Below are positions 8,424 through 16,351 of a stretch of 64,000 nt of DNA, piece by piece. Numbering within the stretch: position 1 is the stretch's first letter; every line of letters starts with the position of its first letter. Source of the DNA: Cohaesibacter sp. (GTDB lineage: Bacteria > Pseudomonadota > Alphaproteobacteria > Rhizobiales > Cohaesibacteraceae). Location: NCBI GenBank assembly GCA_025210795.1, contig JAOAQZ010000010.1:62001-126000 (forward strand), read 5' to 3'. A program made the translations under genes and the position numbers. The notes under the pieces are model-generated. The model was not told the DNA's origin. It ran no database searches and saw only the letters and a program-made list of their open reading frames with translations.

Positions 8424-9374
8424 TTACCCCAGATTGGAGAGCCGCGCGGTGAGAGTCTGGGTGATGCTGCGCTCTGCGCCAAAGGGGCCTTGGGCATCCT
8501 CAAGGGCTTGATCAATCCCAGCATGAGCCAGACCAATTTGCCCGAATTTAAGTCGGATGCGATCTTCCAGCCATAGGCGGGTTTGCTTGGTCCGCTGGCT
8601 TAAAAACTGCCCGCTTTCCAAAAGATGGGTGCGATGGGCATCGACCTGATCGATCAAGGTGGGCAAGCCTTCCCCCGTGGGGGAGGAGACCATCAAAACC
8701 GGAGGGGACCAATCTCGCGCCTTTTGCAGGGCAAGGGAAAGCGCCCCTTGCACATCGGCCTTGGCGCGGCGGGCAGGGGCGCCCATATCGGCCTTGGTGA
8801 CCACAACGATATCGGGCAATTCCATAATGCCCGCCTTCATGAACTGGAGGCTATCGCCTGAACCAGGCTGAATGCACAAGACAATACTATCGGCGGCAAA
8901 GGCGATATCGGCTTCTGATTGGCCAATGCCAACGCTTTCGACAATCACCCGATCAAAAACCGCGCGCATAAGAATAATCGCCGCCAGACTTTCATGGGAG
9001 AGACCACCAAGCCGGTCGCGGGCCGCCATGGAGCGGACAAAAACATGTTTGTCGGTAGGGTCGGTATCAAGGCGGGTGCGATCCCCAAGAAGCGCCCCAA
9101 GGGAGAAACGCGAGGACGGGTCAACCGCGACCACGCCCACACTCTCGCCTCTCTGCCGCCATTCTTTAAGCAAGGCATTGGTCAAGGTGGATTTGCCAAC
9201 ACCGGGGGGGCCGGTTAGCCCCACCACATGGGCGCAGGCATTGCGCGCGGCTTCATCCAAAAGGCGCGCCGTTTCCATTTGGCCATCCTGAGCTTCAATA
9301 TTGCTCAAGGCCCGCGCAAGGGTACGTTTGCCTCCCGCCCTGATGGCGTCCAAGCTCCAAGGATCCTGCTGCAC
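8424..9374 (-). CDS. meaB: MeaB/ArgK-type G3E-like P-loop GTPase
   Basis: Chaperone GTPase that loads and protects the adenosylcobalamin cofactor of methylmalonyl-CoA mutase or related mutases. The 316-residue protein has a P-loop GPPGVGKSTLTNALLKEW near residue 55, VAVDPSSRFSLGALLGDRTR, the switch segment VIVESVGIGQSEADIA, and the nucleotide-base motif VVTKADMGAPARRAKAD, all as in MeaB. It starts at GTG 9374, which has AGGAG seven bases upstream. No mutase gene is in the window, so its client must be elsewhere. The old annotation lysine/arginine/ornithine transport ATPase refers to the same family. Confidence 0.92.
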   Translation of the reverse strand: MQQDPWSLDAIRAGGKRTLARALSNIEAQDGQMETARLLDEAARNACAHVVGLTGPPGVGKSTLTNALLKEWRQRGESVGVVAVDPSSRFSLGALLGDRTRLDTDPTDKHVFVRSMAARDRLGGLSHESLAAIILMRAVFDRVIVESVGIGQSEADIAFAADSIVLCIQPGSGDSLQFMKAGIMELPDIVVVTKADMGAPARRAKADVQGALSLALQKARDWSPPVLMVSSPTGEGLPTLIDQVDAHRTHLLESGQFLSQRTKQTRLWLEDRIRLKFGQIGLAHAGIDQALEDAQGPFGAERSITQTLTARLSNLG

Positions 9375-9597
9375 CGTCTGCTCCTGCCTTGCCTGCCTGC
9401 CAGCCTGTCTGCACCTTGTGTAAGGCGAGTTGGCTGCCGTCCAAATTTCCGTCCCAAGGCTTTAGCACACTCGGCGGCTTGGGCTAAAGCAGACAAAAGC
9501 ACATATCGCCATGATAATTGCGGCAAATGGGGAGAGGGCTACGGGCTCTCATAAGGATTAAGCAGGATTGAGAAGGATCGAAAGGATCAAGGCCAAT

Positions 9598-10239
9598 CTA
9601 GAACAAGACAAAAAGTGTTTTAACGGCCATCCAGCCACCCCAGCCCAAAAGAAGAAGGCCGGAGAATAAATCAATCCCTTTCATAAAGAGCGGCGAGAGC
9701 ACATGGCGAAGCTTTGAGACAAGACCAACAAGGAAAAACCACCAAAGGGCAGAGCCGGTAAAGACCCCAAGCACCAGAATATAAGGCCCCCAGATGGATG
9801 ATCCCAAGCCTTCGGACAGGGCGGAGATCATGGCAACAAAAGAGAGAAAGGTTGCCGGGTTTGCAATGGTCAGAAGATAGGTGGAGCCAAAGGCAAGAAG
9901 GCCTGTAGCCACCTTTGGAGACGCGTTGGCGGATGGCTCAGGTGATGACAGGGAAGAGGTCAGGCCATGATAGAAAATGCGCCCCCCAAGGATAAGTAGC
10001 AACAGCCCGCTCCCCAGCCGCATCATATCCCCATGGCTTTCTAAAATGCCGGAGAAAGACAGGCCAAGCGCAGCCAACAGGCCATAGGTGCCATCCGCAA
10101 CTGCTGCCCCCAGACCACTGGCAATGCCAATGCCAGCGCCGAGGGTGAGAGTCCTGCGAATGCAGAGCAAACCAATGGGACCGACCGGCGCGGCAATCGC
10201 CAGCCCCACAAGGCAGGCTTTGAGAAACTCCAGATACAT
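9598..10239 (-). CDS. LysE/RhtB-family amino acid exporter
   Basis: Integral membrane protein of 213 residues with about six hydrophobic segments. The N-terminus MYLEFLKACLVGLAIAAPVG followed by PIGLLCIRRTLTLGAGIG is the family signature (xxxPGPxxxxxxxxxxxxG variant with APVGPIG). Predicted to export a basic or hydroxylated amino acid or related metabolite; the substrate cannot be read from sequence. A TTG 18 bases further upstream keeps the frame open, but ATG 10239 gives the normal N-terminus. It stands alone, with an AT-rich gap upstream. Confidence 0.87.
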   Translation of the reverse strand: MYLEFLKACLVGLAIAAPVGPIGLLCIRRTLTLGAGIGIASGLGAAVADGTYGLLAALGLSFSGILESHGDMMRLGSGLLLLILGGRIFYHGLTSSLSSPEPSANASPKVATGLLAFGSTYLLTIANPATFLSFVAMISALSEGLGSSIWGPYILVLGVFTGSALWWFFLVGLVSKLRHVLSPLFMKGIDLFSGLLLLGWGGWMAVKTLFVLF

Positions 10240-10563
10240 GATAAATCTGCTTTTCAATAATATTTTTTGAAAAATTATAATAATCAGGAAAAAATATCAA
10301 TAATTATAAATATAAAGGATTTTTATCTGAAAAGCAGGGGGTAGGGTCGGTATCTCTGTTTATGTGTCTCTTCTAAGGGATTTGTGTTTTGTTTAGTATT
10401 TCAATTTATTCTTTAAGTATAAACAATAGGAGGTTGATGTAATTATTTGCTAATCTAAAAGTTGAATTTGAATTTTTATTGGGTGCTGTGATTGTGAATA
10501 CTAGCTTTGGTTGTGGTGATGGGGATCACTTAGTCAAGGCTTGGTAATTTTGATGGGGACGAC
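10240..10563. other. AT-rich intergenic gap
   Basis: About 320 bp, clearly richer in A and T than both flanks (10250-10480 in particular), between the divergent LysE-like and GGDEF genes. It must contain both promoters; the region is too AT-rich for me to choose among candidate -10 boxes. No ORF or strong hairpin seen. Confidence 0.5.
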
Positions 10564-11328
10564 ATGACTTCCATTTTAGACGTGCTGAAAAAAGGCGCGC
10601 ATCGTTGGTTGCAGCCTGAAGAAAAGACGCATCTCAATGCCAGTGGTTCAAACTGGATGGTTCGGATCTCACTTGTGGCAACCTTGGCTGCTTTGACACT
10701 GACCACCCCTCTTACCTGGCTCTTCCTGCCGGAGATGCTCAATTATGTTATTGGTCTCACCATTATTGTTTCATTGGTGATTACTCCTCTGATTTCCTAC
10801 CAAACTGGTCAGGTCATCGCCCGGCTTGAGCAAAAGCAGGAAAAACTGATTTTTCTGGCCAATCACGATCAGATGACCGGGTTGATGAATAGAAACCATT
10901 TCTTTCTAGAGTTCGGGCTTTTGCAAAAAATCTGCCAGCAGGAGCAGCGCCCCATCGGGGTCATCACGCTCGATATCGACAATTTCAAAGCCATCAATGA
11001 TCGCTATGGACATGCTGCCGGAGATGAAGTGATTACCGGACTTGCAAATCTGATGAAAAATTTGGCCCCGCAGGATGCTATTATTGGCCGCACTGGCGGA
11101 GAGGAATTCTTCCTCGCCCTGCCGGGGGATTATAAGAGGGTTGAGAAACTAACCCGCATCTTGTGCCAAATGGCCCCGTCGGTTCGCCTTGCCAATATCA
11201 AAACAACCATTTCTGCGGGGTTTGTCGTTGGCGTGGACGAAGAGCCAGCCGAGCTTTGCATGAAGGCAGACAATGCCATGTATCTGGCCAAAAGAGCGGG
11301 CCGCAATTGCTATCGTGCAGCAGCATAA
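10564..11328 (+). CDS. Membrane-anchored diguanylate cyclase (GGDEF domain)
   Basis: Makes cyclic-di-GMP from two GTP. The 254-residue protein has two membrane segments (about residues 38-57 and 62-81), a short coiled linker (VIARLEQKQEKLIFLANHD) and a GGDEF domain: DQMTGLMNRNHFF, VITLDIDNFKAINDRYGHAAGDE and the active site TGGEEFFLALPGD. The signature is GGEEF, an active form. The product-inhibition I-site (RxxD nine residues before the motif) is replaced by PQDA, so feedback inhibition at that site is probably absent. ATG 10564 follows GATGGGGACG. A bidirectional terminator follows. There is no sensor domain beyond the membrane part. Confidence 0.92.
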   Translation: MTSILDVLKKGAHRWLQPEEKTHLNASGSNWMVRISLVATLAALTLTTPLTWLFLPEMLNYVIGLTIIVSLVITPLISYQTGQVIARLEQKQEKLIFLANHDQMTGLMNRNHFFLEFGLLQKICQQEQRPIGVITLDIDNFKAINDRYGHAAGDEVITGLANLMKNLAPQDAIIGRTGGEEFFLALPGDYKRVEKLTRILCQMAPSVRLANIKTTISAGFVVGVDEEPAELCMKADNAMYLAKRAGRNCYRAAA

Positions 11329-11356
11329 CCAGAGCAGGACCAAAGCTAAAAGACGC

Positions 11357-11389
11357 AAAAAGCCCCTTTGCTGCCAAAGGGGCTTTTTT
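11357..11389. terminator. Bidirectional intrinsic terminator
   Basis: AAAAAGCCCCTTTG and CAAAGGGGCTTTTTT form a long stem with a 3-4 base loop, between the convergent GGDEF gene (+) and pyruvate phosphate dikinase gene (-). Both strands have a T-run after the stem. Confidence 0.92.
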
Positions 11390-11417
11390 GTTCTGCCATC
11401 AACCTGTGATGCAGGAC

Positions 11418-14081
11418 TTATTGTGCCCTTAAATGTGCCTGAGCGGCAGCAAGGCGGGCAATGGGCACGCGAAATGGCGAGCAGGAAACATAATCAAGCT
11501 CGATCTTTTCGCAAAATTCAATGGAAGCGGGATCCCCTCCATGTTCGCCGCAAATGCCCATCTTGATATCATTGCGGGCAAAACGACCGCGCTCGGCAGC
11601 AATTTCAATCAATTCCCCAACCCCGTTCATATCAAGGCTAATAAAGGGATCCTGCTCCACAATGCCAAGGCGCTGGTAATCAGCCAGAAAACGCGAGGCA
11701 TCATCGCGGCTGATGCCATAAGTGGTTTGAGTCAAATCATTGGTGCCAAAGGAGAAGAATTCTGCTGTCTCTGCAATTTTGCGGGCTTGCAGGCAGGCGC
11801 GTGGCAATTCGATCATCGTCCCGATCGTATAGTCGACATTGCGGCCCGTCTCGGCCATCACATCGGCCCCAACCGCATCAATGCGGGCTTTGACAAAATC
11901 AAGCTCCTCGCGCAAGCCAACCAGCGGCACCATAATTTCCGGCTGCACCGGCTTGCCCGTTTTGGCAGCCGCTTCAATCGCCGCTTCAAAAATGGCCCGC
12001 GCTTGCATTTCCGCAATTTCCGGATAGGTAACGGCAAGGCGGCAACCACGATGACCCAGCATGGGGTTAAATTCATGCAAGGCGGTGACCCGCGCCGTCA
12101 GCATTTCGGGCGAAATGCGCAAAGACGGAGCCACAGTGGCAATGTCTTCCGGCTCATGAGGCACAAATTCGTGCAAAGGCGGATCGAGCAGACGAATGGT
12201 GACCGGAAGGCCCGCCATGATTTCAAACAGCTCGGCAAAATCCTGCCGCTGCATGGGCAGAAGCTTTGCCAAGGCGTCGCGGCGTGCATCCACGCTGTCA
12301 GCAACAATCATCTCGCGCATCGAAGCAATGCGATCTTCATCAAAGAACATATGCTCCGTGCGACACAGGCCAATGCCTTCGGCCCCGAATTCCCGCGCCG
12401 AGCGGGCATCTTGCGGGGTTTCTGCATTACAGCGCACCTTCATGCGGCGCAATTCATCCACCCATTCCATGAGAATGGAAAATTCGCCGGTGAGTTCCGG
12501 CTTCTGCATGGGCACTTCACCCAGCAAAATCTCACCCGATGAGCCGCAAATGGTGACGATATCGCCCTTCTTGAGCTGAATATGCCCAACGCTCAAAAGC
12601 TCTTTGTCATAATCAATGCGCAAGGCACCGGCGCCAGAAACACAAGGCGTGCCCATGCCGCGCGCCACCACAGCTGCATGAGATGTCATGCCGCCGCGGG
12701 CAGTCAAGATGCCTTGGGCTGCATGCATGCCGTGAATGTCTTCAGGGCTTGTCTCAACCCGTGCCAGAATGATCTTGCGGCCTTGTGCAGCCAGAGATTC
12801 TGCTTCATCGGCCTGAAAAACAAGCTGTCCCGCCGCCGCACCGGGAGAGGCCGGCAGTCCCTTGGCGACCAGATTGCGGTCTGCATCCTCGGCAATGGTG
12901 GGGTGCAGCAATTGGTCCAGTGAGCGCGGGTCAATCCGCAGCACAGCTTCGGCTTTACTGATCAAGCCTTCCTGCGCCATCTCGACCGCAATGCGCAAAG
13001 CAGCCTTGCCCGTCCTTTTGCCAATGCGGGTTTGCAGCATCCACAATTTGCCCCGCTCGATGGTAAATTCAAGATCCTGCATATCCCGGTAATGGGTCTC
13101 AAGCGTGCTGCAGATCTTGAGAAACTCGGCAAAGGCCTCCGGCATGGTTTCTTCAAGCGAGGGAGCCGTGCTATGGCTTGCCATGCGGGCCGCAAGGGTC
13201 AAATCCTGCGGCGTGCGGGTGCCCGCAACCACATCTTCCCCCTGCGCATTGATCAGATATTCCCCGTAAAGGGACTTCTCACCGGTTGAGGGATTGCGGG
13301 TAAAGGCAACACCGGTGGCAGAGGTCTCGCCCATATTGCCAAAGACCATGGCCTGAATATTGACAGCAGTGCCCCATTCTTCGGGAATGTCATGCAGGCG
13401 GCGATAGGTAATGGCGCGGGCATTCATCCACGAGGAGAAAACCGCCCCAATCGCGCCCCATAATTGCTCCTCGCCCTCTTGCGGAAAAGGCTCGCCCAAT
13501 TCGTCCAGAATGAGCATCTTGTAGCGCTCAATCACCGCTTTCCAGTCGTCCGCTGCCAGATCGGTATCCAGCACATAACCGCGCTCATCCTTGACCTGCT
13601 CAATGATGTCTTCAAAATCATGATGATCGACCCCCATGACGACATCGCCATACATCTGGATGAAACGGCGGTAGCTGTCATAGGCAAAGCGCTCATCGCC
13701 GGAATGGCGTGCGAGGGCTTCTACAGTCTCGTCATTAAGGCCAAGATTGAGCACCGTATCCATCATGCCGGGCATGGAGACGCGCGCGCCGGAGCGCACA
13801 GACAGAAGCAATGGATTGTCGGCGCTGCCAAAGACGCGCCCGGTCTGCTCGCCTACCTTTTTCAAGGCGGCCGCGACCTGTTCTTTCAAATCCTCGGGAT
13901 AGACATGCCCCTTGTCATAATAAGACCGGCATAGCTCTGTCGTCAGAGTAAAGCCCGGAGGCACAGGCAGCCCCAGATTACTCATTTCTGCCAGATTGGC
14001 GCCTTTCCCACCAAGAAGATTGCGTTTGCTTGCATCTCCTTGAGCAGTTCCATCACCAAAACTATAGACCCATTGAGACAT
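11418..14081 (-). CDS. ppdK: Pyruvate, phosphate dikinase
   Basis: Interconverts pyruvate, ATP and phosphate with phosphoenolpyruvate, AMP and pyrophosphate in the cytoplasm, linking glycolysis and gluconeogenesis. At 887 residues it has full family length. The N-terminal nucleotide-binding part shows LLGGKGANLAEMSNLGLPVP and GARVSMPGMMDTVLNLGLN; the swivelling phosphohistidine domain has GGMTSHAAVVARGMGTPCV near residue 455 with the catalytic His; the C-terminal PEP/pyruvate barrel has GIGLCRTEHMFF and FGTNDLTQTTYGISRDD with GICGEHGGDP. ATG 14081. The gene is monocistronic as far as can be seen, ending at the bidirectional terminator. Confidence 0.97.
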   Translation of the reverse strand: MSQWVYSFGDGTAQGDASKRNLLGGKGANLAEMSNLGLPVPPGFTLTTELCRSYYDKGHVYPEDLKEQVAAALKKVGEQTGRVFGSADNPLLLSVRSGARVSMPGMMDTVLNLGLNDETVEALARHSGDERFAYDSYRRFIQMYGDVVMGVDHHDFEDIIEQVKDERGYVLDTDLAADDWKAVIERYKMLILDELGEPFPQEGEEQLWGAIGAVFSSWMNARAITYRRLHDIPEEWGTAVNIQAMVFGNMGETSATGVAFTRNPSTGEKSLYGEYLINAQGEDVVAGTRTPQDLTLAARMASHSTAPSLEETMPEAFAEFLKICSTLETHYRDMQDLEFTIERGKLWMLQTRIGKRTGKAALRIAVEMAQEGLISKAEAVLRIDPRSLDQLLHPTIAEDADRNLVAKGLPASPGAAAGQLVFQADEAESLAAQGRKIILARVETSPEDIHGMHAAQGILTARGGMTSHAAVVARGMGTPCVSGAGALRIDYDKELLSVGHIQLKKGDIVTICGSSGEILLGEVPMQKPELTGEFSILMEWVDELRRMKVRCNAETPQDARSAREFGAEGIGLCRTEHMFFDEDRIASMREMIVADSVDARRDALAKLLPMQRQDFAELFEIMAGLPVTIRLLDPPLHEFVPHEPEDIATVAPSLRISPEMLTARVTALHEFNPMLGHRGCRLAVTYPEIAEMQARAIFEAAIEAAAKTGKPVQPEIMVPLVGLREELDFVKARIDAVGADVMAETGRNVDYTIGTMIELPRACLQARKIAETAEFFSFGTNDLTQTTYGISRDDASRFLADYQRLGIVEQDPFISLDMNGVGELIEIAAERGRFARNDIKMGICGEHGGDPASIEFCEKIELDYVSCSPFRVPIARLAAAQAHLRAQ

Positions 14082-14513
14082 GGTCCGGTCCTTTATTTCT
14101 TAACGATGGGACGAGTATTAAGGCTTCTACCCCATATCCCTATCTTGGCCCAAAGGCCGGTTGGAGCTGGAGCTCAAAGCCATGCGTTGCCCATCGTGCG
14201 GGGAGTCGCAAATGACCTTTAGTCTAAGCTGGTTTATGTTGCGATGCAATATAAATGGGGACTTTTGCCAAAAACAACCACGAGCAAGGTTAAGCCAGCC
14301 CCCTGTAAATTAGGGGAAGGGGCGCCGTTTCTGTTGATGAGAGGTGCTAAAAGATGAGAATTGGATGAATGCATTCCCTCAATCTCTCCTCCTGTCATGC
14401 ATCTGTCATATGACTTGGGCAATCATGTCGAACGATATCGACGCATGTTGTCGCGCCGAGATGTGCGCCTTGCATAATGCCCAAAGGCGGGCCAAAGCTG
14501 ACAGGCAAGTGAG
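14082..14513. other. Intergenic gap upstream of arsR and ppdK
   Basis: About 430 bp between divergent ppdK and arsR. A perfect 10-bp palindrome GTCATATGAC at 14405-14414, about 100 bp before arsR, is a possible operator. I see no gene. Confidence 0.45.
14405..14414. promoter_or_regulatory. Palindrome upstream of arsR, possible operator
   Basis: GTCATATGAC is a perfect inverted repeat, preceded by the related string TGTCATGCATC at 14393-14403. ArsR-type repressors bind short inverted repeats in their own promoters; that this is the site is inference only. Confidence 0.25.
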
Positions 14514-14864
14514 ATGGATAACAAGGAAATGGATGCGCCGGGTCACTGTGAAGGGGAGAGTCTGCGGGCTCTTGCCGCTCTGGCCCAACCAACACGGCTC
14601 AGGAGCTTTAAATTGCTCAGCGCCAAGGGGGCAGAAGGGTTGGTTGCAGGGGATATCTCGACCGCTTTGGATATTCCTCATAATACCCTGTCGACACATC
14701 TTACGATTTTGGTGCAGGCGGGCCTTGTAACGTCAAAGCGAGAGGGCCGAAACAGACGCTATTTTGTCGAGGCGCAAGCCTATCGAAACATGGTTGCTTT
14801 TCTGTTGTCAGAATGTTGCGGCTCTGACAAGGAGACCTGCCTACCGGCGGCACCGCAGGCGTGA
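14514..14864 (+). CDS. arsR: ArsR-family arsenic-responsive repressor
   Basis: Dimeric winged-helix repressor of 116 residues. The DNA-binding core is LAALAQPTRLRSFKLL followed by LDIPHNTLSTHLTILVQAGL and SKREGRNRRYFV. The C-terminus carries ECCGSDKETC: a vicinal Cys pair plus a third Cys seven residues on, like the arsenite-sensing triads of ArsR proteins from Acidithiobacillus and rhizobia. Arsenite or antimonite binding should release it from DNA. The first ATG is 14514 (MDNKEMDAPG), which follows GCAAGTGAG. It is separated from arsC by 129 bp with a second promoter, so it may regulate that promoter as well as its own. Confidence 0.85.
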   Translation: MDNKEMDAPGHCEGESLRALAALAQPTRLRSFKLLSAKGAEGLVAGDISTALDIPHNTLSTHLTILVQAGLVTSKREGRNRRYFVEAQAYRNMVAFLLSECCGSDKETCLPAAPQA

Positions 14865-14892
14865 TGCATCTATTCTTCGACTTTGTCCCACT

Positions 14893-14921
14893 TTGACAGA
14901 CATGACAAAAAGATTGATACC
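14893..14921 (+). promoter_or_regulatory. Sigma-70-like promoter for arsC-aqpS
   Basis: TTGACA at 14893-14898, a 17-base spacer, then GATACC at 14916-14921. The -35 is consensus and the -10 is fair. Around 70 bases separate it from the arsC start. The direct repeat TGACA (14894 and 14905) within it could be part of an operator. Confidence 0.5.
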
Positions 14922-14993
14922 CTCATAGAAACAACTGCCGGACTTGGCTAAAGGAAATTCATAGTCAGGCAAGAAGAGCTATTGGAACCACTT

Positions 14994-15503
14994 ATGCAAA
15001 AAGTACTCTTTCTATGTACGGGCAATTCAGCCCGCTCGATACTGGCAGAAGCCATCCTCAACCGCGTGGGCAAAGGGCGGTTTAAGGCCTATTCCGCTGG
15101 TAGCCAGCCCAAAAGCGAGCCCAACCCTTATGCGCTTGAGCTTCTGCGCCGTCAGGGCTATGGCCTGTCATCCTATCGCTCCAAAAGCTGGGACGAGTTT
15201 TCTGATGATCTGAATGGCAAGAAAATGCACCATATCATCACCGTCTGTGACAATGCAGCAGGTGAAAGCTGCCCGCTTTGGCCCGGCAAACCGGCAAGCG
15301 GCCATTGGGGGATTCCTGATCCGGCGGCCGCAACGGGCGATGAGCGGGATATCGAGCTTGCTTTTCTGACCGCCTATGCCCAATTATCCGACCGGATTGG
15401 CCGCTTTGTCTCCATGCCAATCGAAGACATGAAGAAAAAGGAAATTCGCGAACTCATGGAAGAAATCGGCTCCTTTAGCGGAGCAACAGGAGGGATCCGC
15501 TAA
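14994..15503 (+). CDS. arsC: Arsenate reductase, low-molecular-weight phosphatase type
   Basis: Reduces arsenate to arsenite in the cytoplasm. The 169-residue protein starts MQKVLFLCTGNSARSILAEA, whose C-x5-R loop (CTGNSAR) is the anion-binding catalytic site of the LMW tyrosine phosphatase fold; further Cys residues occur at ITVCDNAAGESCPLWPG, consistent with thioredoxin- or glutathione-linked arsenate reductases, and HWGIPDPAAATG carries the late catalytic Asp. ATG 14994 is chosen; a TTG at 14982 lies closer to AAGAAGAG and would add four residues. The stop codon overlaps the aqpS start (TAATG), so the two are translationally coupled. Confidence 0.9.
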   Translation: MQKVLFLCTGNSARSILAEAILNRVGKGRFKAYSAGSQPKSEPNPYALELLRRQGYGLSSYRSKSWDEFSDDLNGKKMHHIITVCDNAAGESCPLWPGKPASGHWGIPDPAAATGDERDIELAFLTAYAQLSDRIGRFVSMPIEDMKKKEIRELMEEIGSFSGATGGIR

Positions 15504-16174
15504 TGGCTTCGACACATCGTGCTCAATTGTTGGCCGAATTTCTAGGCACCGGCACATTGGTCTGCACCGTAGTTGGCTCGGGCATCATGGCGGAAACGCT
15601 TGCTGTCGGTAACACGGCTGTTGCCCTTCTAGGCAATACCATCCCGACAGGCGCCATCCTTTTTGTGCTGATCACCATGCTGGGGCCTATCTCGGGTGCC
15701 CATTTCAACCCGGCGGTTACGATTGCCTTTACGATCCGCAAAGAGCTGGCCGTGCCCAAAGCACTTCAGTTTATTGTGGTGCAAATCCTGGGCGGTATCA
15801 TTGGCTGTCTCGTTGCCAATTATATGTTTGAGCTGGATGTGGTGCAGATTTCGCAGAAGATTCGCTCCGGTCCCAGTCAGTGGGTCTCGGAAATTACCGC
15901 AACCATCGGCCTGTTGCTGACCATCTTTGTCTGTCTGCGTTCAAAGCCTGAGGCAATCCCCGCAGCAGTCGGCCTTTACATCACTGCGGCCTATTGGTTC
16001 ACCTCATCCACCAGCTTTGCCAATCCGGCGGTGGCAATTGCCCGGATCTTCTCCAACACCTTTGCAGGCATCCGCCCCGAAGATGCCGCGCTTTTCATTG
16101 TGATGCAATTGATAGGGGTGGGCCTTGCCCTTGTCATGGCGCGCTTCCTGTTGGAAGAAGAAGCGGTGGCTTAG
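15503..16174 (+). CDS. aqpS: Aquaglyceroporin AqpS, probable arsenite exit channel
   Basis: MIP-family channel of 223 residues with six membrane segments. Both family boxes are present: GAHFNPAVTIAF near residue 70 and SFANPAVAIAR near 173, the latter followed by Arg as usual. In rhizobial ars operons a channel of this kind replaces the ArsB pump and lets arsenite made by ArsC leave down its gradient; that role here is inferred from the TAATG overlap with arsC. The N-terminus MASTHRAQLLAEFLGTGTLV is typical. No ArsB, Acr3 or ArsH gene is seen nearby. A hairpin follows at 16212-16240. Confidence 0.87.
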   Translation: MASTHRAQLLAEFLGTGTLVCTVVGSGIMAETLAVGNTAVALLGNTIPTGAILFVLITMLGPISGAHFNPAVTIAFTIRKELAVPKALQFIVVQILGGIIGCLVANYMFELDVVQISQKIRSGPSQWVSEITATIGLLLTIFVCLRSKPEAIPAAVGLYITAAYWFTSSTSFANPAVAIARIFSNTFAGIRPEDAALFIVMQLIGVGLALVMARFLLEEEAVA

Positions 16175-16211
16175 GCAAAAAGCCTCCGGCTCCTGCCTGC
16201 AACGATAGAGT

Positions 16212-16240
16212 GGGATGAGAGGATAACCCCCTCTCATCCC
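16212..16240. terminator. Hairpin after aqpS, possible terminator
   Basis: GGGATGAGAGG (16212-16222) pairs with CCTCTCATCCC (16230-16240) around a 7-base loop. There is no T-run after it on either strand, so it may stabilise the 3' end or terminate weakly. Confidence 0.5.
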
Positions 16241-16351
16241 AAACATGTCATGCATATTGCGATTAAAGAGTTGCCAAAAAGGCCTTTCTCTCCTTTACTG
16301 ATGAGCTGCGATTGCCGGTCAAGACAGCCCTTGTAGAAGGAGAGGCGCGCC

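Noticed and set aside
11433..12542. 369-codon forward frame
   Set aside because: It lies wholly antisense to pyruvate phosphate dikinase and is a by-product of that gene's codon pattern.
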